Assembly: GCA_958450365.1 (NCBI GenBank)
Contig: CAUEEP010000731.1
Span: 390,001-454,000, forward strand
Origin: Mesorhabditis belari
Taxonomy: Eukaryota; Nematoda; Chromadorea; Rhabditida; Rhabditidae
Direction of reading: 5' to 3'
Length of the DNA: 64,000 nucleotides
This document shows positions 11,106 to 22,291 of this stretch, piece by piece (position 1 is the stretch's first letter; each line of letters opens with the position of its first letter). The notes under the pieces are model-generated. The model made no database searches. It was given only the letters and a program-made list of their open reading frames with translations, and was not told where the DNA came from. A program made the translations under genes and the position numbers.

Positions 11106-13240
11106 TACATGAAATGCACTTTATTGCCCGTTTTGAACATACTCTTCTTAAACAGTTGTGGAGAAAACGATTCTGATCCGCGAGGCACTGTTGCTTCGAC
11201 TCTTCTCTCGAAAGAATAGAATTACCCAGAAACTGAAAATAACACATATAATTCAAGAATCTTTACTCTGGCAACATCCATTCACCGACCCCTCCATTGC
11301 ATTCCCGGCCAACCACAGAGCTGTCCAACAGATGAACAACATCATATTCGAGAGATTTGGGAGTAAGCTTAATGTGAGAACACCGCCAGCCGCCACAATG
11401 ACCGTCATGTTGTTGCAAAGCATCTACAAGGGTTTAGAAATGCTTAGAAGTGTTCGAAAAAATAAAACAATAAAAGTTTTGTCTAGCTGACCTGTGTGAT
11501 CAGAATATAATCCCTTTTCAATCTCTGCTGATCCGTTTGACCGGTGAACTCGCGTGTTCTCTAAAAAAATAGATCCACAATGATTTCTATCTTTGCCTCA
11601 CAATTCTTCTCCGTCGAATCAACAAAAACGTGAAAGTGTCCAATAAACTACACATTGTAATAACAAAATAGCTGAAATAGGTCTAAAATTTGCGTATCTT
11701 TTAATATCGTTTTTTTCTTTTTACTCCGAGAATCGTAAGAAATACGGAAGCAAAAGCATTAGGCGATTCCAAAGTGAAGAAATTATTCTCATCGCCAAGC
11801 CAGACTAAGCGGAAAGCTGCTGAAAGTGATTTTTTAAGACAACAGTACAGACAAGTTGACTGTTTTCATTCCAGTTCCCAAGTTTCAAGCCTATCATTTG
11901 AATATCTTAGAATTAAAGACCTGTAATCGATCAGAAGTGGACAGATTTATGAGCTGATAACCTTTTTGATGTCACAAATTTCAGCTTGTGCTTTCAACTT
12001 GCAAATTCTTTTGAAAAGAATGAGGCATCCTCCTTAAACCATCTTTATCTATGCTTATTTCTTTTATTGAAAAACTTGCAAAACCATCGACTAATCACGC
12101 TAGTTATTATAAATCATTAAAAACAAACGAAACGGCATCGGCACAGAAGTAAGCAGAGGGTAGCCAAATAAAATGAAATATTGCCATTTTCTTTTCTTCT
12201 CCATCATCGAATAGAAACGACCATTGAAAGCGATAGCGATGAATCGATTTGATGCCAGAAGAACCGGAAATTGAAACAGTGAAAAGGAAATGCTTTAATC
12301 TGATTTTACCTTGGCCATGTAAACAAATGAACCAGCTCCATATGCGATCAGCCCTGTTGTGTAATCGATAAATGGTACATTGAGTTCTTTTGACCTAAAA
12401 ATGTTGGAGAATGATTAGATGTTTGGTGAACAAGTTTAAAGCTATCCTTGTACTTGTTATGGATGAGTAAAAAGAGAAGAAAGAACGTCTTACAATAACA
12501 TTGTTAGTACCAATAGCATGAAGGTTCACGTTATCACAACCCAAAGCAACCGACCAAATCGCTTTCGGGACACCCCAAATGAGATGAATTGCATTGACGA
12601 GTGAGGCGAAGAAAACGATGCACAAGAAATAGTGGCGGACGATCCCGGTGACAATTGTACTTCGGAGGAGGACACGAGTCGCAAACAAACCGCCCAGAAT
12701 TCCAATGATGCCTAGCTGGAAATGATTGTACTTCAGTACGACTAGAAATGAATGTACTCCAGTACGACTGGAAACGAATGTACAGTGTACGACTTTCAGT
12801 AGTTGATTTGCTTTGATTCAGATTCAGAAAACCCTTGAGCTTTATCGTTTTTCAGATTTCAGAGATAAAAATATTCGAAATATAACTTTACCCAAAAGAA
12901 ATGCGCTTTGAGAAAAAGCCTAGATTCTCAGCTCAATCAGCTCTCAGATTCTCAGCTCTTTTGTGACCGAAAGTCTTTTGAGTTCGTTGTAAACTTTTAT
13001 AAATCACATATTTATATATGTTACGTCCGAATCCGACCAGGCGTCCGGATCTGATCCGGACGTCCGAATCCGATCCGGACGTCAGGATCCGACCACACTC
13101 ATTCTGGTCGGATTCGGACGTAACATATACAATTATACTCTATTAACAAATCTTCAAGTTTTTCAAAGAAAAAACCTTCGAAACGTACTCACCAGCATCA
13201 AAAGGACGACTTGTTGAAATGTGACTGCCGTTGTATTCAT
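10966..13240 (-). CDS. Srx-like 7TM chemoreceptor, copy 1 (model partly unresolved)
   Basis: Exons read on the minus strand: 13240-13193 (MNTTAVTF start), 12715-12494, 12394-12310, about 12290-12135, 11804-11725, 11671-11602, 11560-11492, 11423-11286, 11232-10966. The pieces give hydrophobic segments in the order of a seven-helix receptor: LGIIGILGG (TM1), a long TM2 exon, a TM3 piece ending in NRFIAIAF, a TM4 piece, DYFVITMCSLLDTFTF (TM5) with a basic loop, and MMLFICWTALW (TM7). The NRF motif and layout fit nematode Srx receptors, thought to act in sensory-neuron cilia. Phases at the exon 2/3 and 3/4 junctions do not join with canonical sites, so the gene may be decaying. The last exon runs into a mariner-like element. 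A 115-bp insertion sits in intron 1. Confidence 0.5.
13015..13129. mobile_element. 115-bp inverted-repeat element in chemoreceptor intron 1
   Basis: Perfect 25-bp terminal inverted repeats (13015-13039, 13105-13129; TATATGTTACGTCCGAATCC at the tip) around a core rich in repeated CCGGACGTCC/CCGATCCGGACG words. The second unit lacks it at the matching place (24300-24340), so it is an insertion after the duplication. Confidence 0.75.
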
Positions 13241-13639
13241 GAAGTTGTATCAAGCTGACGCGTTCAGTTTGATTGTTGTTCAATCTTTTTCATTTAAGTT
13301 CTCTTGAACCACAAATCGACTTTGAAAAGACAGACAATGTGTTCGAGAAAGTTTAGATAAAGAATAAAATGATTCTGATTCTGATTTCCCAAGGGAAATC
13401 ATTGAATTCACTTTTTTCGAGAAACAGATTTTTGTGCAGAACTTGAAAAGATCTATATTTTTTACATGTCTACACAATAAACTTAATTAAAGACCAATTT
13501 GTACATGTGAATTCAGCGTTTTTAGAAGACGAATGCAAATTTTGTAAATCATCCCCTTATCCACAAGTTCCCCCTACTTTACACGTGCATTAGAGATTGT
13601 TTTTCCAAATTTGCATTTAACTTTTATGTCACTAGAACG

Positions 13640-14290
13640 CAGCTCTTTGTTACGATGGTTGTTACGATGTCAACGAAATAAACACAAAATTCGAAGCAGA
13701 TGACGATCAACCTGAAAGCAGTCATGTTTTCCGGTTAACATTTCAAAGCATAATTTCTTCCAAAATCATACCTCAACACGCTCTCCACGCACAAAGAAGA
13801 ATCGCCAATGTCGACGTCAGCTAGAACGGTTTGATAAAGATGTGAATGCCATCCCATAACCAAATTGATTCAGTTAGAAGCATCTGGAAAGATTTTTATT
13901 GAATCCTAACCAAATCTGGTCCTAATTGGCCATCTTTTTCACTTTCAAAGTCATTCTTCGAGTTATCTCATGAGAATGTCAAAAAAAACCAAGCAAGCAT
14001 GCTGGCTTAAACCGTCTCTGTTTTACTTTTTACCAGATACTTATAGAAATTTTCCTACAATTTTTCAGAAATAACCAGACAACTCCCACCATTATCAGCA
14101 AGCTGATATCGGCTTGACGACGGTTGATCGATGTGTTCATCTTAAGAATGAGTCCATTTCAACTAGTTTACATCTCTTCCCACCGTAAACCGAATCTTAA
14201 CAGCTGTAATCGTGTCCATCACAAAAGCCGACACGATGAAGCTGAAGATCACGTAGTCGAAAGTGTATGTAGTGTATTTAAAGGGCAAAC
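13640..14290 (-). pseudogene. degenerate chemoreceptor fragments
   Basis: Read on the minus strand, the stretch contains TM-like pieces in receptor-like order but without a joining model: DYVIFSFIVSAFVMDTITAV near 14270-14190, a short piece NRRQADISLLIM near 14140-14100, a loop-like piece ending DSSLCVESVL near 13860-13790, and LIVICFEFCVYFVDIVTTIV near 13710-13640. Two of the pieces resemble the same TM5 region, so more than one receptor remnant may be present. In the second unit the first piece carries an in-frame TAG. Probably remnants of a tandem receptor family. Confidence 0.4.
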
Positions 14291-14317
14291 TGTTCGAGTA
14301 AAAAGCCTTCTACGAAC

Positions 14318-14332
14318 TTTCTTTCCAAACTA
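14318..14332. repeat. mariner-like terminus remnant
   Basis: ACTTTCTTTCCAAACTAATA resembles the right end of the element at 11105. It also occurs in the second unit near 25810-25822. No partner terminus is seen nearby. Confidence 0.4.
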
Positions 14333-14469
14333 ATATAAGAATTACCTTCCAGCCACTAAGCTGCAAGAGCTTTTGTTTTTCGAAAAAGCTTAATTTTAGG
14401 CCATTTCAGGCCACAAACGGCGATTTTAGGCCAACATCATCTCTAGTGTTTTCCAATGCTTGAGCCCGC

Positions 14470-14830
14470 TTTCTCGTTTTGTTCCATGAGTTTCTTGCTG
14501 CCCCTGCGGACCGAAATCCTTGGGATGAATCCAAAATTCACAGCGGCTCCCTTCAGCACCCTTTTACAGGCACTTGGGATCCCATTTCGACCGACAGAGA
14601 ACCCGCCATAATGGTCAAAATGAGCCGGAACTGGGTTGACCAGCCCTACAGCCGAGGTTAGTTTTGGGAAGCGGTGACCACATGGGGCAGACAACGGATT
14701 GGTTACCGGATGACCCAAAATGGACGCTTCCGGTTTGAGAGGCGGAAAGGAAGTATATCCGCAGGCGTCGTATGCCAGATCGAGGGCGATTGTGCTCGCT
14801 CACAGGGAACACACAGCTATCTTCTTTTTT
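14470..14830 (+). pseudogene. unidentified open segment with one in-frame TAG
   Basis: A locally GC-richer stretch. One plus-strand frame is open for about 115 codons apart from a single TAG near 14658: HEFLAAPADRNPWDESK before the stop and FWEAVTTWGRQRIGYR after it. A second frame starts with MSFLLPLRTEILGMN and is open for 41 codons. Both copies (here and 25980-26310) keep the TAG, and several differences between them are silent or mild in the long frame. I recognise no family. It may be an exon relic of a lost gene. Confidence 0.3.
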
Positions 14831-16330
14831 CATTTTAAAGTTCTAAAACTTCAAATTTTTGGACAGAAAAATTGTACCCAGGCTTTTAGGGGTTGGGGAA
14901 TCGATTCACTGTGTTAGTTTTAATCTTTTTCTTGTACAAAAATCAATCTAAAAACAATGATTTCAATGCATTTCTCCTCTTCTCCTCGAAGGATGGTTCT
15001 AATCTGAAAAAAATTTTCATTCTTCGTGACGTTCCAAATAAAACTGGACAGTTTTTTGACTTTAAATCCTCGTAGAATTGTTTTTAGACACTTTTAGATG
15101 AGATTTGAGATAGAATTTTAATAGTATTGCGCTTAAATGGAAGAAAAATTTGCGGAAAATGTGACGATTTCATTGGGTTATAGATATCTTTTTTTTTCAT
15201 TTTAAAGTTCAAAAACTTCAAATTTTTTAGTGTTTTAATTTGACAAACACCGTACGCTAGTTAAAAAACGTTGCTTTTTTGTAAAACCTCAACGAAGTGA
15301 CCAGGGGTGATGCGGATTCGGCTATTTTTTTCCAGTCTATGATCCGAGCCGAAAATTTCGTTTTCGCTTGAAAGATGGAACCAAATGAACTTCGCCAATC
15401 GATTCGTCGACCCCGAAAAGCCCAGCTACAAATTTTCCCCCCAAAATCTCATTTGAGAAGTTTGCAAGCCAAAAAAAATCATCTGAAAGAAGAAAACTTT
15501 TTCAATGACTTAATGGGTCAAAGCCATAGAGTTTTTCAAAGTTCTTTCCCTTTACTACGTAAATATATTAATTTCAGGTCTTGTATAATAATATCTTTTA
15601 TTGAATATATAATATAATAAATAATCTTTAGTTGCCTTCTTGTTTGAAGTTTTCTATTAGATTGGTAAGAAAGTGATCACCGTTTTTACACTTTTGTACA
15701 TTTCTCAGCTTGGCGATAAGATATCGATAACTGTTATCTACTATTCAAAAGTTCTAAATCTCCTCTACATTCTAGTAAAAATGAATTTTTGATCTGAATG
15801 TTCATGAAAAGTTTGCTTGACTAACGTCGACTAGTTCGATTGTTGACGAAGATCTTTGACGAAGCGACTTTGGATCATTTTCCACTGGTTAAATCGAGTT
15901 TCCTTTCTGATGTTTTGTCAGTTATTAAAGTACTATTAACTATAAGTAAATATATTCATTTCAGCTCAGGAGGCTTTCTTTATAAAAATTTAGGAGGAGG
16001 CAAAGTGAGGATTTCTGAAAACGCTCGAAAAAAAGGTTATTTTGAGAATACTAAAAAGTGAGAATACTCACTCGATAATTTTGGGGATAATGGAATGAGC
16101 GATGTTGGAAGCGTTCGAATAAAAGCATCAGATGAACAAAAGAAGAACGACAAAAGAAGAACGACATAACCAAAAGACAAAACAAAACAAGAGTAGGAAT
16201 AAATGCAATGATTGAGCAATGATTATAAATGCACCAATTTCCATGAAATGATTGTGTTTTCCAAAATTTCAATCAGAATGTTTGAAATGTTTTCCCAACT
16301 CAATAAATATTTATCTATATCAAAAATTGA
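14831..16330. other. non-coding part of unit 1 between receptor remnants and copy B
   Basis: A direct repeat of about 35 bp (14825-14860 and 15190-15225) brackets DNA that is absent from unit 2. A further stretch at about 15283-15625 is also absent there. A short open piece around 15390-15440 (FANRFVDPEKPSYKF) is exon-like but isolated. The last 280 bp are the inverted 3' flank of the kinase gene. Confidence 0.4.
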
Positions 16331-19300
16331 TTACCAATTCCATTTCTCGATGTATTTTATCGACTCATCCAGCATGTTCTCCAATTTCCCCCAATAACAT
16401 TTGAAGCCGGCTTCTTTTTCCTCTTCTGAAAATGGATTTGGATAATGATAATGGTAATAACATTTAGATCACCGTAATGGTAACTCCAGCTTAGATAATT
16501 GATTCCTGGTATCTATCTACCAGCATTTTCAGTTTTTCTTTGGGAAATCAGCGCAGTACACGATTTTATTTTAAGCCGACCTCTTTGAAACCTCTTCTTT
16601 CCCCCAAGCTCACCTCGACATTTCTCGAAGAGCATTTTCGTGAAATTCGCCAAAACTGGGCCAAAAATGACGGTTGTCAAAATGAAGACTTGCTCGTACT
16701 GTTTCAAGAACTAAAAAGATAAATCTAGAACTTTCCCAATCAATGCCACCTCATCAAATGATTCCCAGGGCATTGGGTGTCCACTCGTGTTCTCTTTGAA
16801 CCATTTGTAATAGGTCTCCAGGTAAAAATCTCGTCTAAAATAAAATTTCTACAAAATTCCAGCTTTCCAACCTTTCCAAATAGCTCTCTTTCGATATGGC
16901 GCTCGTCAACAAACGGGTCAAATCATCAAGTGGATTGCCGAGATGGCAAAGCTGCAAAGGTTGACTGGTTCAAAAAAAGGAGACACGGTTCAATTACAAG
17001 AGCTGCTTTTGTTTCGCTTATTTGCTGCTAGGCTCTGTGCTAAGTTTGAAGTTGAAAACTAAGAGCTGAGATATTTCTATGCTTGCTAATTAGCGATGGA
17101 CTGCTTTGCTTGATTTCTTGATTCATTATTTTGAAACAAAGGCCATTTAATAAGTGGGTTAAAATCACTCACAAATCACTGTTAAAATCATTGTTAAAAT
17201 CACTGTTAAAATCACTCACAAATTCAAGGATCCTTTGCATCTTAGAGATTTCAATTCTGACTGACAGATGATCAAAAGCTACACGGTTATCAGGTCAAAC
17301 AAAAGCCTGCGGTGAATGCCAAAGTAAACTCTATCCACCCAAAGAAACTATTGATCTACAATAGCTATTTGCCCAGTCAATCCACCTGCCAGTCGATCAT
17401 GACCAACATTCGATAGTCTCCCGCCTCATCCTTCCTCCACAACATGTTCCCGGTCCACAAATCGCCGTGGCAAAACATTCGGGTCTTGCCTGGAACACAA
17501 CGAATTGGCTCGAATTTTTTTGCAGAGACTCGACAACATAATCTTGACATAGCTCGCGGTAATATTCCCATCTCTGGCCTACTGTTTTCTTTAGCTTTAG
17601 CCGTCCAACTTGAAATTTATTCAGTTTTTACTCACACGATTCATGCAGCTTCTTTTGATAGGTCTCCCAATTTGTAAAGTGCTTCAGCTGGGATTTGAGC
17701 CTTTCCAATTTCTCTTTCAGTTCTGGATACGTTATGCCCGCCTCGTGGATCCCTTTCTCAATTTTCTGAAATTTAAATATAGCGTATTTAAATATAGCTA
17801 GAACTACTTAAAAGTTCGGTGTGCACTTTATGCTCTCCGGATCCCACAAACCTACAATTTCTCTATTTTCCCTTGAGACACCTGTAGGGAAAATGAAAGA
17901 ATTGAGTGCGCTAGAAAGGGGATTTTTACGGGATTCGGAGAGCAAAGTACACTAAAGCCATTGAAACTATTAACATTTATAAATCTCAAAAAAAGTAGCT
18001 AAAATGAAACCTTTATATCGGCGAAATCGCCATAGAGTTGTTCGTACACATTCCCGTCCATTTTTCCCATGATTTCCGGATGATTGTAGGCTGAAATTCG
18101 TTAGCAAATGAACCTATTGAAATGTTTTTTTAAATTACAGCTTTATTTCTAATATCTGTGACTAAATTAGGCTTCAAATGGTTACTTCATCGATTTAAAT
18201 TTTCTAGTTTCAAAAGGATGTTTGAAAGTTTCAGGTCTAACTTGACGACTGTAATAAAGATGTAACCAATTTCAAACTTTACAAATCTGTGGTACTTTTC
18301 ATTTTAAAGCCAACTTGTTTCCATTGAACTCACAATGCGTATGAATGATGACTAATTGTCGAATAATCTCTAAAACGGCCGACTCTTGGATGTTATTGTA
18401 GAAGTGGCGATTCTCCACGTTGTCAAAGTGTTCAATGGCGAAATAGCCTAGAAATTGCTGTTGATATTCTGACAATAACTTTTCTTAACTGTAAATAGCT
18501 TGACTTAAAGTTAAAAGATCTTTTTAGAGTTAAAAGAGTCAAAACAAAGAAGTTAAAAGAGAAAGAGAAAGAAAAAGAAATTTTTTTAATTAGAAACAAA
18601 CCCGCTTCCACTCCATCAATGCCAAAATCTCGTCCACAAAAGAATTGCGGCACGCGGAGCTCGTTGGAAAATTTCAGCGTTTTAAAGGCATTTTCGTAGA
18701 ATTTTAGCTCATTGTCGCTGGCCTGGATAGTAAAAAAATTTAAAATAAATCCATTAATGTGAGATTCGAAACAATGCCTTGAGTTTGGGTAAATTTCTCA
18801 CCGCAGCGCATTTTTCTCTGACGTTATCCATCTCAAATCCCGGCACCTCCTTGATCAGGATCTCCATTTTGTCGCAAGAGGTGATCTGGAGGGATTCGAT
18901 TAAAATTAAAATTTCAGGTTTCAATTTGACAATGAAAAAACTGCCCATGAAAAAACTAGCCAATTAATTTCTCTTTTGACTCAAGCTTGAAACTTGAATT
19001 TTATTAAATGCCAATAACCTTTTATTTCGAGATGAGAGTTTAATACTTTAAATTGAAATCGCTCTTTGATAAGCCTAATCGACAAAAAGCCTTCTCAGTG
19101 GACCCGATTTGCTTTAAAGCTAACCTTTAGCACGGCTTTCTCGGGTAGAAGATCTCGATCAGTCGTCCAATCAAAAACAACCAAAGCGATGTATGAAAGA
19201 TAACCCTAAAATAGGTGAATTGTACTTTGTGCTTTCAATCGATCAATGCTAGATTAACCAGAACAACCTAATTGCATATTTCTTTTCTAATTGCTAATTT

Positions 19301-19663
19301 GTAACTCAAAGAATGAATAAATTGCAGATTTCCTTCGCATTACACCATCATTTCCACGAAACACTCACATTCCCGTCAGCCATCAATTGAGCGCTTCGTT
19401 TCTCACCGATTTTCGCTAGACTTCCGAACGCTTTTTGCATATCGTACTGGAAATTTGATTTTTTGAACTGTTAATCATAGGCTCAACTATGCATTTTGTT
19501 CAGGGATTTCCTTGAAATTACAATTACAAATTCGGCTTAAAGTTCAATGCTTAAAAAGATAGACAAGAATTTCTTCATTCCTTACCTCTAAAATTTCCCA
19601 AGTGATCGCCGTGTTGATGATTTGCTCATCGTTTTTTGCCTTTTCCGCCTTGGTGAGCACCAT
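16331..19663 (-). CDS. CHK-kinase-like (DUF1679-type) protein, copy B
   Basis: Same thirteen-exon structure as copy A, all lengths equal, no stop and no lost splice site: 19663-19586, 19446-19369, 19205-19125, 18885-18802, 18722-18602, 18447-18334, 18090-18011, 17765-17636, 17489-17386, 16951-16872, 16834-16750, 16710-16614, 16425-16331. It predicts 408 aa with HGDLWTGN and IDWQ intact. It is an inverted paralogue of copy A inside duplicated unit 1. Intron 7 holds the ancestral MITE in a form closest to copy A. Intron 5 carries a purine-rich GAGAAAGAGAAAG tract shared with copy D. Probably functional, with the same presumed small-molecule kinase activity. Confidence 0.8.
17820..17952. mobile_element. 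foldback MITE in intron 7 of copy B
   Basis: Same position and element as 6258-6389. It shares the CTTGAGACACCTGTAGGG centre with copy A, whereas copies C and D have a different, longer centre. Confidence 0.75.
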
Positions 19664-21480
19664 TTTGTACTCTGAAAAAAGAACGCGTTTCAACTTATTC
19701 AAAGAGAAATGACTGAGTGGAGAATAGTATTATTGAACTGATTGACCTTTATTTTGTTGATCTGATCTGATCAAATCTCTCAAAATTTGCCCATTAAGAG
19801 AAAAATATTCGGTACTTACACATCAAATTTACCCGCTCAAAAGTGATGTGGCGCAGATTGCGGTTCATTTTTCAATTTTGATAAGATCAGCCGATTTTCG
19901 ACAATAAAAAATTTGGTAGCGGGCGATTTTGATGGATTGATTTGATGGGAAATGGTGAAAGTTGAATAGAGATCAGAAAATGTTATTAAAAAAAGTCCCC
20001 AAACAGGTACAGTCTAAAAATTTTTGAAGAAGAAATCAACTCTGGAAATAAAATAAAGTTACAAGGTTTGAAATAAAATGTTCGTTTGATTGGGAAAGTT
20101 CCCCTTTCTTTATATGGATGATGAAATAACGCGAGATCACAAAAGGTCTAGTCTCAAATTTGACCACCTCAAAAGGGAACAACTCACCTCAGTAGACGCG
20201 GAACCTGAATGTCTAATGACAGTTGGGTATTGTATATTTTGGAATTAAGAACATGATGTTATTTTTGAAATTCGTGTTCAAAGGGTTTTCTAAATGAAAT
20301 AAAAGGGTTCAACTTTTCATTCGCAAATGTTAAAACGCTTTGTTTGAAAGTTGCTAACGTCAAAAAGTCGGCATTATAGTTGGTAAATCTAACAAAAAAT
20401 ATTAGCACCAACTTTCTAGACTCTTTTCTCAATTTAAGAACAAGATAAAGGAACTCTGCTGACAGAAATGAATAGATTTTGCTTCAATTAGAGATATCAC
20501 GAATTGTTGCCTTTGTATATGAGAGGATATTTTCTAAAACGTTTCAATTTTCTTGAAACAACCTTTCCTTTATTTTTTTATTCAATATATACAACAGAAA
20601 GTTGATACATTGATACAATGAATGTCAGGGAAAAGAGAAATGCTTTTTCATTTGCAGTCTAGAAAGTTATTCTTAAGTTAAAAGTTTTAAAGTTATGTTT
20701 CAAAAGTAAAAGTAGAGTTAAAAGGCGATGTTTCAAAAGAAGGCATTTCAAAATGAGACCAAAAAGGGCAATTGGTCTAGGTCTTAAAGGTTGGTTTAAC
20801 TAAAGTGCATTCCTCTCGGTTTACCGTTCCAAAAGTCACTTGTTTCAGACAAACCACCGTAATCCGCCCGCCATTTTACATTCATCAACTCAATTTTGGT
20901 ATCATTCGATGAGAAATCACAAGGCTCAGTCAATAATACCAAAATTGGGCTGATTGAATGAGAAATGCCCTCTGGGTTACGGTAGTTTGTCTGATACTTT
21001 TTAGAAAACGAGCCGAAATGGAAATTCTCATAAAAAACCCCTTTACCCATCCCTTTTATACCCAAATCTTCGAAATTTTCCCTTTTTCTCTAATCCATTT
21101 TTTCTCTCAGCCAAAATAAATGATGCGATCGTCGATTATGATAATTTTTTTCCCCAATCCAACTCCAATATTGCACAATTCAGTCACATTGTTGAGAAAA
21201 AGAGAGAAAACTTCTCTCCTTTTCTCTCAAAATCACAATTTCTCTTGACTTTTGACGGGAAATCCGATCTTTTTCCCATTTTTTCAATAAATCTGATCGA
21301 CGATTTGATCAAAAAAGCCGATTACAACACATTTTAGCACAAAACTCTGCCTGTTTTTGATACTCGCTCAAGGTTTATTTTGGGGGCTTATAGTTTAGAG
21401 AAATTTGTGCTGAGGGAAAGATTTCTGTACTTGAAAAGGTTTATGGAGTGTTCTTTGTCCTTAAGAGTTATAAATAGTTA
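19664..21480. other. upstream region of copy B, no gene
   Basis: Homologous to the regions upstream of copies A (about 3286-4608, inverted), C (30930-32260) and D (44051-45960). Open frames here differ between copies and are not supported. The end near 21480 is the edge of duplicated unit 1. Confidence 0.5.
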
Positions 21481-21505
21481 TAATATAAGAGTTATAATAG
21501 ATTGG
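21470..21505. other. junction of the two tandem duplicated units
   Basis: To the left is sequence found upstream of copies C and D (CTTTGTCCTTAAGAG). To the right the sequence becomes the 3' flank of copy A (ATAGATAAATATTTATTG). The junction itself is a short AT-rich stretch with repeated TTATAA words. Confidence 0.65.
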
Positions 21506-22130
21506 CATAGATAAATATTTATTGAGTTGGGAAAACATTTCTTATTGCAAATTTTGGAAAAACACAGTGATTTCATGGAAATCGGTGCAGTTAGGATCAT
21601 TGCCCAATCATTGCATTTATTCCTACTCTTGTTTTGTCGTTCTTCTTTTGTCGTTCTTCTTTCGTTCATCTGATGCTTTTATTCGAACCCTTCCAACATC
21701 ACTCATTCCATTATACCCAAAATTATCAAAATTTTGGCTCGAGTGAGTTTTGTAGCAGTTTTGACACAAGTTTTGAAGTCATTTTGAACAAAGACTTGAT
21801 TCACAGCAAAATACAATGTGCTTATTTGTTGGTTGTGATGTTTAACCTTGAAATGAGTAACTAGCAAGATCATTCGGGGAAATCGTTTTTATTCAAAACA
21901 AAAACTGAGATAATCTGTCGAAAAAGTTGCCATTTGGAGACGAATAAAATTATCGATTCCCCATGTGATTTCTTTTTCAAAGTCATCAGAGGATGAAAAA
22001 GTTTCAAACCAAAAGCTATTCTCTCATTTCTCAGAAACATCTCTTCGACAAATCAAACGTACATCTTTATCCATGGAAACAGCTATTATTATGATGCTCT
22101 GCATCGAGTCTACACCCTGGATAGTCAAGT
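21505..22130 (+). repeat. duplicate of the 3' flank of copy A, with the empty Tc1 site
   Basis: Direct copy of 7955-8483 plus 10073-10150 with no Tc1 element. CAAATCAAACGTACATCTTT runs straight across the insertion point, with TA at 22060-22061. It proves the element boundaries and dates the insertion after the duplication. Confidence 0.85.
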
Positions 22131-22291
22131 CAAGTGACTGAAGTGACTGAAGTGACTGGAGTGAATTGGTCACTTTTTGAGTGATCAGCTTTACCTCATA
22201 CCTCATAACATAAAAGTGAGCTGAATTTAAGCTCGAAAATAATCATCTTTCAAAAATCTATAGAATTTTAGGGGAAAGCTGCACTCATTTT

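Noticed and set aside
11158..11490. Plus-strand 110-aa frame over the chemoreceptor 3' region.
   Set aside because: It is antisense to the Srx-like exons, which have correct splice sites and receptor-like helices. The unit 2 copy breaks this frame.
14443..14718. Minus-strand 91-aa frame MGHPVTNPL.
   Set aside because: It overlaps the plus-strand open segment. No splice signals or family support it over the plus strand, and both may be non-coding.
16037..16272. Minus-strand frames in the inverted 3' flank of the kinase genes (also 26819-27054, 21522-21864).
   Set aside because: Frames are low-complexity, differ between copies and lie in non-coding repeat DNA.
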